Assembly: GCF_034092465.1 (NCBI RefSeq)
Contig: NZ_CP139303.1
Location: 1,454,865-1,518,864, forward strand
Origin: Prochlorococcus sp. MIT 1223
Lineage (GTDB): Bacteria; Cyanobacteriota; Cyanobacteriia; PCC-6307; Cyanobiaceae
Direction of reading: 5' to 3'
DNA: 64,000 bases
Shown: positions 20,978 to 34,176 of the stretch, in pieces
Layout of the letters: each line of letters starts with the position of its first letter
Position numbering within the stretch: position 1 is the stretch's first letter
Made by a program: the position numbers and the translations under genes
The notes under the pieces: model-generated
The model's input: only the letters and a program-made list of their open reading frames with translations
The model's database searches: none
What the model was told of the DNA's origin: nothing

Positions 20978-22669
20978 TTATTTGGATGCTATTGGAACTC
21001 GCCAACCACTCCCAAACGCTTGATTACTTATTTTAAGTAAAGGAGGTGCCTGTCTCCTTTTGAATTCTGATTTTTTTAACAGAGACTGTATTTTCTGAAT
21101 TAAATCTTTGTCATAACCTTTCTTTATTAGTTTATCTTGACTTTGACGCTCTTCAATTAGTCCTTTTAGTATTGGATCAAGTATTTCATACGGGGGTAAT
21201 GAATCAGTATCAAGCTGATCTGGTCGAAGCTCTGCACTCGGCGGCTTTGTTCGAATGATCTCCCCAATGAGTTCTCCTTTCGCAAAAAGCCCTAACTTTT
21301 TGCGAGCATTAGCAGATTCATTACTGTCTAACCATTCACAAACTTTAAAAACAGAAGTTTTATATAGATCGCCGATAACAGATAAACCACCATTCATGTC
21401 ACCGTATAAGGTGCAATATCCCATGGCTAATTCTGATTTATTACCTGTAGATAAAAGTAGATGATTATTTTGATTGGCAATTGCCATAAGAATAGTACCT
21501 CTTATCCTTGATTGTAGATTTTCTGAGGCTAAAGCTTTTAGCCTTTCCCCTAGAGGTATGGCAAGTGTGGAATCGTAACAATCCATTAAAGTATTGATTG
21601 GAATAGTTTTTGTTTGAATTGCCAGCCTTTTAGAAAGGGCGAGAGCATCATCAATAGAGCCTGAGGAGCTCCAAGGTGAAGGCATCAATATAGAAGTTAT
21701 ATTTCGCGAACCTAATGCAGCAGTAGCGATTGTTGCTACTAAGGCTGAATCTATGCCACCACTCAATCCAAGGAGAGCTGAATTAAATCCACATTTAGCA
21801 CAGTAGTCTTTAACCCCTAGGACAAGAGCTCTGAAAATATACTCTTGATTATTTGCGTGAGATAACTTTGATTGTGTTTGTCTGGAAGTATCCCATACTC
21901 CAATAGTTTCTTTGTAGCTTGGGAGACTGTAAACAACTTTGCTTGATGAATTCATTACAAAGCTTGCTCCATCAAAGACTAATTCATCATTACCTCCTAC
22001 TTGGTTGAGATAAATTACTGGACATTTTAGATTAGTACTAGCTTTAGCGGCTAAATTTTGCCTTAAGGATTTCTTGGATTGACTAAAGGGAGAAGCAGAT
22101 AAGTTGATTAAGATATCGACTTTGCTTTCTTTTAGTTGCTCTATTGGGTTGGCTCCTTGTAAACGTTGACCTTGTAGATTTTCTTCTACCCAAAGATCTT
22201 CACAAATTGTTAGTCCTAATTTCCAGTTACGCTTTAATGTTTTGATATTAATAGTACTACTGTGACTGAAAGGCCGGAAGTATCTTTTCTCATCAAAAAC
22301 GTCATATGTAGGTAGTAATTGTTTCCGTGCAACTATCTCCCATTTCCCATTAGCTACTAAAACAAGAGAGTTAAATAAATTGGGCAATAGCCTATCTAAG
22401 GATTGCTCTGCAATACCTACTATGAGTGAACAATCAGGAGCATCTATACGAATTTTGTCAGCCATATAATTTAAAATTTCTTTTTGCTCCTTCAATCGGT
22501 GTGTGTCAAACAAAAGATCTCTAGGAGGATAACCCCATAGAGATAACTCTGGAGTTAGTATTAGATCCACACCCTCTTCATTCGCTTGTTGATAACTAGC
22601 TATAATTTTCTCACTATTTCCTGCGAGATCTCCTACTAAGGGATTCAGCTGTAGTAATAAAACTTTCAT
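20978..22669 (-). CDS. nadE: Glutamine-dependent NAD+ synthetase
   Basis: Final step of NAD synthesis: amidates nicotinic acid adenine dinucleotide. 563 residues in two domains: an N-terminal nitrilase-like glutaminase (residues 1-260, with TPELSLWGYPPRDLL, RKQLLPTYDVFDEKRYF and LTICEDLW holding the Glu-Lys-Cys triad) and a C-terminal ATP pyrophosphatase synthetase (LGLSGGIDSALVATIA near 300). The upstream nadD gene ends 3 bp before this start, giving a two-step NAD operon. Confidence 0.95.
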   Translation of the reverse strand: MKVLLLQLNPLVGDLAGNSEKIIASYQQANEEGVDLILTPELSLWGYPPRDLLFDTHRLKEQKEILNYMADKIRIDAPDCSLIVGIAEQSLDRLLPNLFNSLVLVANGKWEIVARKQLLPTYDVFDEKRYFRPFSHSSTINIKTLKRNWKLGLTICEDLWVEENLQGQRLQGANPIEQLKESKVDILINLSASPFSQSKKSLRQNLAAKASTNLKCPVIYLNQVGGNDELVFDGASFVMNSSSKVVYSLPSYKETIGVWDTSRQTQSKLSHANNQEYIFRALVLGVKDYCAKCGFNSALLGLSGGIDSALVATIATAALGSRNITSILMPSPWSSSGSIDDALALSKRLAIQTKTIPINTLMDCYDSTLAIPLGERLKALASENLQSRIRGTILMAIANQNNHLLLSTGNKSELAMGYCTLYGDMNGGLSVIGDLYKTSVFKVCEWLDSNESANARKKLGLFAKGELIGEIIRTKPPSAELRPDQLDTDSLPPYEILDPILKGLIEERQSQDKLIKKGYDKDLIQKIQSLLKKSEFKRRQAPPLLKISNQAFGSGWRVPIASK

Positions 22670-22672
22670 AGG

Positions 22673-23254
22673 CTATTTATTCTTAATATCATATAAATTT
22701 TGATTCATTAGCAATGGTAAAATCACTTTAGGAATTTGTGCAAGCTTAAATCTTTTACGAAATGTTGAACTAGAGGAATCAGGAATATCTAGAGGGAGGA
22801 GATCAATTACGCCTCCAAGGCCTTTAATCGTTTGCAATTGATTTTCTTGAATGGGCCAACCCTCTCGTTTGGCTACTCCAATTCTTGCTTTGTTTAATAC
22901 GTCCTTAACCCTAAGCCAACTGGGGAGTTGCTCCATTAAATCACTACCTATGATGAAAATCATATTAGAGCTAGGCCACAGTTCATTTGCCTTTTCAAGA
23001 GTCTTTATTGTCCATGGACTACTTAGTTTTTGGTTGATTTCCAAGTGAGGGTTTTGAATATCCTCAACTAGTAATTTTAAGAGCTCATATCGTTTTTGAA
23101 GAGGGATAGAATGATTTTTTAGTGGATTATCACTTGCCCAAGTGACAACTTTTGGAAAGATATTTAATAAACCTTTCAGAAGAGCTTCATGACCGCATGT
23201 AGGTGGGTCTGCACTCGTCCCGAATAATGCGATTGAATCATGTTGAGTGTTCAC
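22673..23254 (-). CDS. nadD: Nicotinate-nucleotide adenylyltransferase
   Basis: Transfers AMP from ATP to nicotinate mononucleotide, the step before NadE. 193 residues. The nucleotidyltransferase motif is slightly altered (FGTSADPPTCGHEALL where GGTFDPxHxGH is usual), but the GH pair remains. The second ATP-binding motif SSSTFRKR is near residue 162. Its start overlaps the stop of the upstream GTPase gene by 4 bp. Confidence 0.87.
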   Translation of the reverse strand: MNTQHDSIALFGTSADPPTCGHEALLKGLLNIFPKVVTWASDNPLKNHSIPLQKRYELLKLLVEDIQNPHLEINQKLSSPWTIKTLEKANELWPSSNMIFIIGSDLMEQLPSWLRVKDVLNKARIGVAKREGWPIQENQLQTIKGLGGVIDLLPLDIPDSSSSTFRKRFKLAQIPKVILPLLMNQNLYDIKNK

Positions 23255-24579
23255 GGAAGAAGAGATTGAAAAGATCTATATTTAAGAGGAGTGATTATTG
23301 ACGATGGCCATTGATTTAATAACATCTTGACCTCTGGCTCTTTGCGAGCCAATCTATATAGCAATAAACATGGTTGGCAATTTTTTTTATTACCTCCTTG
23401 TAAAAATTCCTTTGCAGCAAGACGACCTGTGAGTTTTGTTGTATGAATAGCAAGGGCAGCTTGTGCTAGAGCGATGGGCAAAGCTGGTGTAAGACTTATT
23501 CCTCCAGTTAAAGGTGCGGCAAGTAGGAAAATCTGTCGGAGAAGTCCCAATACAATTTGAATACTGAATTGTGCGCCACCAAGCAAACTATTGTATAAAG
23601 ACAGGCGCTTCAATAATTCTCTAGCTGCAGGGCCTTGTAATTGTAATCCATATAATTTACTCAATTCGATAACAAGTGCGGTATCACACGCTAATCCTGC
23701 GGTTAAATCAAGTATTAATAATGGACTAGCTGCTACTCCAGAAGCCTTTAGTGCAGCAAATTTACCTATGAGACTTTGAGCGGCTAATTTTCCTCTTTTC
23801 AATCTCCCACTTTTTATGAGGCTATAAAACTTATCTGCTACTCTTAAAGAGTTTAACACTAAAAATAACTCACCTTCTTTCTCAAGAATGTCTATGAGTG
23901 AATCGCGAAGTAATTCAATAGTTGGTTCACCTGCAACACTCCTTACTTTTCCATTATCTAAAAGCTGAGACTTTCTAGGAGCTGATGCTACGGCTACTAA
24001 TAATATATTTTTAGCTATAGGAGGTAGACGGTTTTTAATACTTAATTGAAGTTGCTTTAATTCATGAGATTTCCATTGGTCGCAGCGATTTATAACGAGT
24101 AAAACTGGTTTGCCAATTTTAATAAATAATTCTAAGGCTTCAATTTCTATTCGAGTGAGATCACTATCAATGACGAATAAAATAAAGTCTGATTCAGAGT
24201 GAGTATGAGCAGTTTCTTTTTTTCGTTTTTGTTCGGAAACTTCGTCAATTCCAGGTGTGTCAACTAATTCAATAGTCTTCAGCTTCTTGAACGATTGATT
24301 CCATCTCTCAACCTTATCTTGATATGTACTTCCATGGTATACATTTGTATTGAAAGCTTGTTTGTCTAATAAAGCATTTAGCAGACTTGACTTCCCCACA
24401 CCTACTCTACCAAAAACTGATATACGAAGCCTCCTTTCTTTTAATCTATCTAATTGCTCATCCAATATTTCTAACTCTCCTCGTAATTGTTCTTTTTCAA
24501 AACATGTTAAATCTAAAGAGTGTTTCCACTCTTTGAGCAGCAAACAAGACCTTTCAGCTATAGAAGGAGCATTACTCAT
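23251..24579 (-). CDS. Dynamin/Era-like GTPase with DUF697 membrane domain
   Basis: 442 residues. The N-terminal G domain has Walker A GRVGVGKSSLLNAL (about 57-70), the switch DTPGID and the base-specificity motif NRCDQW. A hydrophobic C-terminal half (about 260-400) matches the DUF697-type membrane-associated region. Family members are linked to envelope or stress functions, but the role in picocyanobacteria is not established. It overlaps nadD by 4 bp. Confidence 0.82.
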   Translation of the reverse strand: MSNAPSIAERSCLLLKEWKHSLDLTCFEKEQLRGELEILDEQLDRLKERRLRISVFGRVGVGKSSLLNALLDKQAFNTNVYHGSTYQDKVERWNQSFKKLKTIELVDTPGIDEVSEQKRKKETAHTHSESDFILFVIDSDLTRIEIEALELFIKIGKPVLLVINRCDQWKSHELKQLQLSIKNRLPPIAKNILLVAVASAPRKSQLLDNGKVRSVAGEPTIELLRDSLIDILEKEGELFLVLNSLRVADKFYSLIKSGRLKRGKLAAQSLIGKFAALKASGVAASPLLILDLTAGLACDTALVIELSKLYGLQLQGPAARELLKRLSLYNSLLGGAQFSIQIVLGLLRQIFLLAAPLTGGISLTPALPIALAQAALAIHTTKLTGRLAAKEFLQGGNKKNCQPCLLLYRLARKEPEVKMLLNQWPSSIITPLKYRSFQSLLP

Positions 24580-24945
24580 GGGTTTGCCCCTTGCCGTATA
24601 AAGGTAAATAGGATATGACCACTCGCAAGTGATTAGAAGTCTTTGTTGTGTTTTCTATTGATTTCAAAACAATAAAAAAGCTCTGATTTAAATTTCAGGA
24701 CCAGCAAAAATTGCTTATTCAATAGCAACTTTACCTAAATATGCCACCTCCTACACCTATGTCATCCTTAAATTTTAAACTAGTTCGAAAAATTAGTATT
24801 TTACTTTAAGTCTAAGCTTGGCGCATCACCAAAATATCGGCTGCTTTGGAAGAATTTTGTATTCAACAAAGTAATTCTTGAAAAGAGAATTTAAAAAATT
24901 TTATGACCTCAACTAACTGATAATAAAAGATTATTTGATTTTATA
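24580..24945. other. Gene-free AT-rich stretch
   Basis: 366 bp upstream of the GTPase gene. I see no convincing ORF, tRNA or strong hairpin here; it probably holds the promoter of the GTPase-nadD-nadE operon. Confidence 0.4.
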
Positions 24946-25131
24946 TTAGTCTAGATAATACTTTTTGTTTTGCATTGCTGCAGCTGTCTGACGTTTAATT
25001 TGATCTAGATACTTCTTCTGCTTACTTCCTGCCTTATTACACTCCCAACCAATCAACATCTTAGAATCAATTTCGCTAAAAAGATTTGATTTCTGTTTCT
25101 TAATTATGACTTTAGTATAATTTATTTTCAT
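24946..25131 (-). CDS. Possible small basic protein
   Basis: A 61-residue lysine-rich ORF (starts MKINYTKVIIKKQK) in an otherwise gene-poor AT-rich region. No motif is recognised. The ORF could be real or could be a chance reading frame in AT-rich DNA; there is no operon partner. Confidence 0.35.
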   Translation of the reverse strand: MKINYTKVIIKKQKSNLFSEIDSKMLIGWECNKAGSKQKKYLDQIKRQTAAAMQNKKYYLD

Positions 25132-25252
25132 GCCTTTAGAAATTTTATAAATAATGAGTTACTTAAGAATACTTTCATTAAAATAAACAATCAAAGAAGA
25201 GCATAAGTACCTATGAGTGCTTAATGATCTCTCGGACTGTTAAATTTATACT

Positions 25253-25292
25253 TAATTATATTTATAGCTAAAAAACTCTATAAATATAATTA
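25253..25292. repeat. 15-bp perfect inverted repeat
   Basis: TAATTATATTTATAG at 25253-25267 is the exact reverse complement of 25278-25292, with a 10-nt loop. It is entirely AT-rich and ends 22 bp before the start of the 71-residue gene. It could be an RNA hairpin (leader or terminator of either strand) or an operator. Confidence 0.6.
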
Positions 25293-25314
25293 GATTATAT
25301 TTGCATACTGTTCC

Positions 25315-25530
25315 ATGCTATTTACTGGAAGTCTTGGCCTTGATTATCTTTTACCCTCAGCGCCTTTAGGCTTACTCCTTTTAGCTGCAGGAATCATATT
25401 TTCATGTCTAATAGTATATATTTTGTATATTTCAGCAACAGACAAGCCATCATTGCATGATATTAGATCTGAAACCAAAAGAAAAGCGAGACAAGAAACA
25501 GAGATTGCAAAGCTATATCCAAAGCTTTAA
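25315..25530 (+). CDS. Small single-helix membrane protein
   Basis: 71 residues. One or two hydrophobic segments (about residues 14-42) are followed by a charged tail SETKRKARQETEIAKLYPKL. The pattern suggests a membrane-anchored protein with a cytoplasmic helix. No family is recognised. The inverted repeat at 25253-25292 sits just upstream. Confidence 0.55.
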   Translation: MLFTGSLGLDYLLPSAPLGLLLLAAGIIFSCLIVYILYISATDKPSLHDIRSETKRKARQETEIAKLYPKL

Positions 25531-25668
25531 ATTAATATCTCGAATCAGCCTAAAAATCCTTATTTATTAATGTACAATTTTTGATGATGGCTGAAGAGAT
25601 TGTCCCCTTTGAAATAAAATCTATTATTGAAATTTTCTAGCTTTCTATAGTTGCGATTCATTAGAATT

Positions 25669-26643
25669 TTAATTTTCCCATCCAGCCAAGACAGCTAAGA
25701 CAGCTTCTGCTCCAATTACTCCAACAAATCCGCCAAATTCATCAACCACAACTCTGACCCCACTTTTGTCTTTGCTAAAGGATGTAAGTAGTCGATCAAT
25801 GCGTATCATCTCGGGCACATATTCAACCGATTCACTTAGTTCAGCTGGTGTAATTTCAGACTTACCTTCAAGTAATGCTGTTAATAGTTTTTCTCGACTA
25901 ATTACTCCGATTATCTTGTCGACCTCTTCTCCAAGTATTACCCACCAATGATTATCATTGCTCATAAGCGTGGGGAGAAGATTCTTAAGAGTTGTTCCTC
26001 CATTAATTGTTGGTGCAGCAACTCTCGGAGTCATAAGATCTCTTGCTGTAAGATCATTTAATTGAAATACTTTGGATATCATTGCAGCTTCATCTGCTTC
26101 TATTTGCCCTTTTTGAGAGCCTAATGTTGCCATCTGACGAATTTCTTCTTCATCTGTTGTGATTTCGCTTTCAGTAGTAATAACAGGCAATAATTTTTCA
26201 AGAAGGATAACTATCGGTTTCATTAAGATTCCTAATATATGAAGTGTAGGAGCACTTGCTAATGAAATTTTTAGAGCAAGTTTAGTCCCAATAGATTTGG
26301 GAAGAATTTCACCTAAAAGTAAAACTAAAATTGTCAGAATTATTGAGAATAATGGTAAAGCGATTCCTTTCTTGAATACAAAGGCTGCATAGCTTCCGAG
26401 CATTAAACTTCCAAAAATATTAAATCCGTTGTTTGCGATTGTTATAACTGTCAGAGTTCGAGCCAGTCTTTGACGAAGCCTGGCCAGTCTGCGTGCTCCT
26501 GGTACAGGTTTACTTTTAGCTGCCAACTCATGGACTCTTAATGGATTGACGGCTAATAGCGCTGCTTCTACTCCTGAGCAGATTGCAGAACCTGTCAATA
26601 CGATAAGCACGAGAATTCCTAGTAAGGTAATGTTTTGACTCAT
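25669..26643 (-). CDS. CNNM/CorC-type membrane protein with CBS domains
   Basis: 324 residues. The N-terminal DUF21/CNNM transmembrane region (residues 1-150, three to four helices, with VEAALLAVNPLRVHELA) is followed by a CBS-domain pair (about 185-320, LTARDLMTPRVAAPTI and IGVISREKLLTALLEG). The family is associated with magnesium or other cation export; older annotations call it hemolysin-like. The usual C-terminal CorC_HlyC domain is absent, making this a short form. Confidence 0.83.
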   Translation of the reverse strand: MSQNITLLGILVLIVLTGSAICSGVEAALLAVNPLRVHELAAKSKPVPGARRLARLRQRLARTLTVITIANNGFNIFGSLMLGSYAAFVFKKGIALPLFSIILTILVLLLGEILPKSIGTKLALKISLASAPTLHILGILMKPIVILLEKLLPVITTESEITTDEEEIRQMATLGSQKGQIEADEAAMISKVFQLNDLTARDLMTPRVAAPTINGGTTLKNLLPTLMSNDNHWWVILGEEVDKIIGVISREKLLTALLEGKSEITPAELSESVEYVPEMIRIDRLLTSFSKDKSGVRVVVDEFGGFVGVIGAEAVLAVLAGWEN

Positions 26644-26744
26644 GCTTTAGTAAGCTTTCACTTTAATTAGGTGTTCTTGAGTCTTATTTTTCCATTAAGT
26701 TTGAACTCTTGCCATCCTTCATTAAATAGAAGCAGTGATTAATT

Positions 26745-28067
26745 GTGAAAGACTTTGAAATTTTCAAATCCCGCCGTGAGCGATTTCTTTCTAAATTAGG
26801 CGGTAAAGCGGCAATTATTCCGGCTGCTTCATTGGTAACTCATCACTCTGATTGCGAATATCCTTTTAGGCAAAATAGTGATTTTTGGTATTTGACCGGA
26901 TTTGATGAGCCTGATGCAGTAGCTATTTTTTTACCTTTTCGTCCGAGAGGAGAACAGTATGTGCTTTTTGTTCAACCCAGTGACTCAGCAATGGAGGTTT
27001 GGACAGGTTTTCGTTGGGGGGAGAAAAGAGTTGTTGAACAATTTGGAGTAGATATTGCACATTCTTTAGATCAGTTACCACAACTGTTGGCCCATTATTT
27101 AGCCGGAGCTGATGGAATAGCTTTTCGTATAGGCAAGGACTCTTCGTTGGACACTCTAGTCTTCAAAACATGGTCTTTGCAATTGGATAAAGCGCAACGA
27201 GGAGAGTCTTGTCCTTTGTCCCTTGTCCCTCCATGCTCGATATTGCATAACATGAGGCTATATAAAGATGATTATGAAGTGCAGAGAATTCGTGAGGCTA
27301 CAAGGATCTCTGCTGAGGCACATGAGTTAGTTCGAGATATTGCTCGACCTGGTATGAATGAACGTCAACTTCAAGGAGTTATTGAAGAATATTTTTTACA
27401 GCAAGGTGCAAGAGGGCCTGCCTATGGTTCTATTGTAGCCGGAGGAGATAATGCATGTGTTCTTCACTACACTTCTAATAGATCAATTCTGAGGGATGGA
27501 GAATTGGTATTAATAGATGCTGGTTGTTCTTTATATGACTATTACAATGGAGATATTACAAGAACATTCCCTATTAATGGGAAGTTTTCTGGGGAGCAAA
27601 AGGCTCTTTATGAAATAGTCTTAGCCTCCCAATTAAAAGCTATTGCTGCGGTGATACCCGGTCAGGATGCTGAGGCTGTTCATTTTGCTGCTTTACAAGT
27701 TCTTGTGGAAGGACTAGTAGAACTTGGCTTACTTGTAGGAAATGTTGAATCTATAATTAATGAAGGAGCATATCGGCATATCTACATGCATAAAACTGGT
27801 CATTGGTTAGGATTAGACGTTCACGATGTGGGCGCATATCGATTAGGTGAATACCCTGTTGAGTTAACTCCTGGAATGGTCTTAACAGTTGAGCCTGGCC
27901 TTTATATAAGTGATCGATTGGAAGTACCGAAAGGCCAGCCAGAAATACATCCAAGGTGGAAAGGGATTGGAATAAGAATAGAAGATGACATTTTGGTCAC
28001 AGAAAAAAATCCTGAGATCCTTTCTAAGGATGCTTTGAAATCAGTTGACTCTATGCAAAATTCTTAA
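26745..28067 (+). CDS. pepP: Xaa-Pro aminopeptidase
   Basis: Dinuclear-metal peptidase removing N-terminal residues preceding proline, 440 residues, with a GTG start at 26745. The N-terminal domain (residues 1-170) includes FRQNSDFWYLTGFDEPDA. The pita-bread catalytic domain shows the five metal ligands in DAGCSLYDYYNGDITRTFP, HKTGHWLGLDVHDVG, TVEPGLYI and GIRIEDDILVT. Confidence 0.94.
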   Translation: MKDFEIFKSRRERFLSKLGGKAAIIPAASLVTHHSDCEYPFRQNSDFWYLTGFDEPDAVAIFLPFRPRGEQYVLFVQPSDSAMEVWTGFRWGEKRVVEQFGVDIAHSLDQLPQLLAHYLAGADGIAFRIGKDSSLDTLVFKTWSLQLDKAQRGESCPLSLVPPCSILHNMRLYKDDYEVQRIREATRISAEAHELVRDIARPGMNERQLQGVIEEYFLQQGARGPAYGSIVAGGDNACVLHYTSNRSILRDGELVLIDAGCSLYDYYNGDITRTFPINGKFSGEQKALYEIVLASQLKAIAAVIPGQDAEAVHFAALQVLVEGLVELGLLVGNVESIINEGAYRHIYMHKTGHWLGLDVHDVGAYRLGEYPVELTPGMVLTVEPGLYISDRLEVPKGQPEIHPRWKGIGIRIEDDILVTEKNPEILSKDALKSVDSMQNS

Positions 28068-28106
28068 TTCAATGATGATTAAATAAAAACTTAATGCTAA
28101 AGAGAC

Positions 28107-28895
28107 TTATAACCATTCTTTTGCCTCAGTGATAATTTCTGAAATGTTTAAGATAACTTTATCTGCTCCTGCTTTTTTGAGATTTTCTTCGTAAATAGAC
28201 CTTTCTTTTATTGTCCCTTTTTTGTGAAGATGAGGAGGACTTATAGCAAAGCTTATAAATTTTTGACTTGGAACTTTTAATTGAGCATTCTTAATTGTTA
28301 ATACATCAGCAACTGTGTCTCCTAGATATATAACTGGAGGTACACCATCCCCTAACTCAGTACCCGCCAATTCTTGTGCGATTTTAATTAAGCCAGTTGG
28401 ATCAGGTTTGTCGGGAGCATCTTCCATGGCGATTAAATATGGTTGTTTTATCTTCAGTCGAGTTTCTAAGACATACTTTGCTGAAATAGATTCAGCTCCA
28501 CTGACGAATCCCCATGACAAATTTAGCTTTGTAAGAGTATCAAAAAACTCTTTGTTAACTAGTAATTGTTCATTTTGGATAAAACCATCCCATTGTTCTG
28601 GATTGCTATTGGGATTATTTCCAAAGTAGTACGTATTAAAAACTTTTATCAAACTTTTAATACTTGGAATTTCCAGAAATTTGCGCTGTTTTTTGTTATG
28701 ACGATTTATTAATTCTAAAGATGCATGCCAGTCATTATTCCATTTCCCTTCTGCTTTGAGGTTGTCTATATCATTGATTGAAGGCTTCCAATTGCAAAAA
28801 TGAATTACGGTCTCTTGGATTGCAAGACGGTAACTTTTGGAGACATCACGAATAACTCCATCGATGTCAAAAAGTAGGAATCCAATTGGGTTCAA
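28107..28895 (-). CDS. HAD-superfamily hydrolase, subfamily IA
   Basis: 262 residues. Motif I is LLFDIDGVIRDV at the N-terminus; the acidic motif IV is in YLGDTVADVL. A cap domain of about 120 residues lies between. The family is a cyanobacterial type of unknown substrate. It is convergent with pepP and divergent from the PSRP-3 gene. Confidence 0.8.
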   Translation of the reverse strand: MNPIGFLLFDIDGVIRDVSKSYRLAIQETVIHFCNWKPSINDIDNLKAEGKWNNDWHASLELINRHNKKQRKFLEIPSIKSLIKVFNTYYFGNNPNSNPEQWDGFIQNEQLLVNKEFFDTLTKLNLSWGFVSGAESISAKYVLETRLKIKQPYLIAMEDAPDKPDPTGLIKIAQELAGTELGDGVPPVIYLGDTVADVLTIKNAQLKVPSQKFISFAISPPHLHKKGTIKERSIYEENLKKAGADKVILNISEIITEAKEWL

Positions 28896-28961
28896 TGAAT
28901 TTGATGCATTTATGGTCTGATGACTGGTAGGTTAGTTGCTTGTTAGTTAGTTGAAGACTAA

Positions 28962-29468
<507 letters not shown>

Positions 29469-29518
29469 TGGCTTTAGGTCATATGAGGTAAATATATTTT
29501 TTCTAATTGAAGCTAAAA

Positions 29519-29926
29519 TTACTGATCTTTTGTTGCTTGGAATCTTGCTCTTGCTCGGTTTAGAGATTCTTGGGCCTGTAACTTTTCAGGAGAATTTGGT
29601 TCCCCTTCTAATTGATTAAATTTATTTTTTGCTTCTTCTAAGTCGGCTTCTGCATTAGTTGAATTAATTGAAGAGCCTAGTTCAGCTCCATTTACAAGCA
29701 CCGTAACTTCATTAGATTCAACTTCTGCAAATCCACCCATAAGAGCAATTGAATCCCACTTCCCTTTGTTTAAGACTCTAAGTACACCAGTATCGATGGC
29801 TGTAACCATTGATATGTGGCCGGGCAATATGCCCAGTAATCCAGTTGTGCTTGGGAGAATTATTTCTTCGGCATTCCCATCAAATACGCTCTTGTCTGGT
29901 GCAAGCACTCGTAGTGTTAGAGACAT
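29519..29926 (-). CDS. atpC: ATP synthase F1 subunit epsilon
   Basis: 135-residue rotor subunit (AtpE in cyanobacterial naming) that couples gamma to the c-ring and can inhibit ATP hydrolysis. The beta-sandwich N-terminal domain (SLTLRVLAPDKSVFDG, LPSTTGLLGILPGH) and the C-terminal helices are both present. It follows the beta gene after 80 bp, the usual separate beta-epsilon locus of cyanobacteria. Confidence 0.95.
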   Translation of the reverse strand: MSLTLRVLAPDKSVFDGNAEEIILPSTTGLLGILPGHISMVTAIDTGVLRVLNKGKWDSIALMGGFAEVESNEVTVLVNGAELGSSINSTNAEADLEEAKNKFNQLEGEPNSPEKLQAQESLNRARARFQATKDQ

Positions 29927-30006
29927 TTTGAGAGTCTTTAGGTGAGTTAATTAATTTGAATCAGAGCCCTTTATATAGAGCTCCGATTAGTTTGTAGAAG
30001 TTTTTT

Positions 30007-31467
<1,461 letters not shown>

Positions 31468-31693
31468 TTAGATTAAAGAGAAACTGTGAAAAGAACACAC
31501 AAACCAGCATGTTCTTGAGTAGCCGGGCAACAATACCATTTCGTTGGTTTACTTTGCATCTGGGTTCGGTCAACCGCACAGTCAGATAGTGGTCGTCCAA
31601 GTGGTTAGACGAATAAGTTGTTCTCGGTTATGAGTAATAAAACTCTTTCCATTTGCGGCGCTTTGCGCCCTGTTCTTGCCTCTGCATTTATCC
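31468..31693. promoter_or_regulatory. Divergent promoter region between ATP synthase beta and groES
   Basis: 226 bp without a gene. I do not see the CIRCE inverted repeat that controls groE in many bacteria. A compact hairpin GGCGC-TTT-GCGCC at 31657-31669 lies 24 bp before the groES ATG and would form in its mRNA leader. Confidence 0.5.
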
Positions 31694-32005
31694 ATGGCAG
31701 CTGTTTCTTTAAGTGTTTCCACAGTTCAACCATTAGGTGACCGTGTGTTTGTAAAAGTCTCTGAATCAGAAGAGAAAACGGCGGGAGGGATTTTGCTCCC
31801 TGATACCGCTAAAGAAAAACCTCAAGTAGGTGAAGTTGCCCAGGTAGGACCTGGAAAACGTAATGATGATGGATCTCGTCAGTCCCCAGAAGTGGGCGTA
31901 GGTGACAAGGTCTTATACAGCAAATATGCCGGTACTGATATCAAAATCGGTGGTGATGAATACGTGCTGTTGTCTGAAAAAGACATCCTTGCGGTCGTTA
32001 ATTGA
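31694..32005 (+). CDS. groES: Co-chaperonin GroES
   Basis: 103-residue heptameric lid of the GroEL folding chamber. I place the start at ATG 31694 ([20 protein letters not shown]), which fits the family length; an in-frame TTG at 31676 would add six residues without support. The mobile loop [20 protein letters not shown] is intact. It is followed by groEL after 74 bp. Confidence 0.95.
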   Translation: MAAVSLSVSTVQPLGDRVFVKVSESEEKTAGGILLPDTAKEKPQVGEVAQVGPGKRNDDGSRQSPEVGVGDKVLYSKYAGTDIKIGGDEYVLLSEKDILAVVN

Positions 32006-32046
32006 CCTATTTAGCTTTTTATAAGCTTGAACTTCTAACTCTTTAA

Positions 32047-33717
<1,671 letters not shown>

Positions 33718-33744
33718 TGAAAATTCATCAATAATAGATGTCTA

Positions 33745-33784
33745 AAAAATAGGGATTAGTTTAATACTAATCCCTATTTTTTTT
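33745..33784 (+). terminator. Rho-independent terminator after groESL
   Basis: A perfect 12-bp stem, ATAGGGATTAGT (33749-33760) with its complement at 33766-33777, loop TTAAT, followed by a run of T. An A-tract precedes the stem, so it may also act on the minus strand, toward which secG is not directed. Confidence 0.9.
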
Positions 33785-33931
33785 GTTCATTTTTTAACTT
33801 TAAATAATAATTGATTAATTAGATTTTATAACTTTGAATTATGGACGATATCTTTTTTAATTATCTACTTCAACCAGTAAATCTAATCCTGTCTATAAAC
33901 TCTTAACCTTATTCCTTTTGAGAATATTCTT

Positions 33932-34162
33932 CTAATTTAGCCATCCAGCACTTAAAACTATTGCAAGAACTATAAATATAGTCAAGCAAATCCAAGTAGC
34001 TTTATTGAGTGTAGATTCTGCACTACTTGCACTTGTAAACATAGAGCTTCCACTAGCGGCTATACCACCCATTCCGTCTCCTTTTGGACTATGTAAAAGA
34101 ACTAGAAGTATTAATAACAATCCTATTGAAATCCAAACCCAAGAAAGAATTGAAATAAGCAT
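33932..34162 (-). CDS. secG: Preprotein translocase subunit SecG
   Basis: 76-residue accessory subunit of the SecYEG channel. Two hydrophobic helices (about residues 5-22 and 54-73) flank the conserved loop HSPKGDGMGGIAASGSSMF. It starts 14 bp downstream of gpmI on the same strand, so the two are probably co-transcribed. Confidence 0.92.
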   Translation of the reverse strand: MLISILSWVWISIGLLLILLVLLHSPKGDGMGGIAASGSSMFTSASSAESTLNKATWICLTIFIVLAIVLSAGWLN

Positions 34163-34176
34163 GATTTGCGGATGTT

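Noticed and set aside
31468-31693. CIRCE element in front of groES
   Set aside because: The TTAGCACTC-N9-GAGTGCTAA inverted repeat was looked for and not found.
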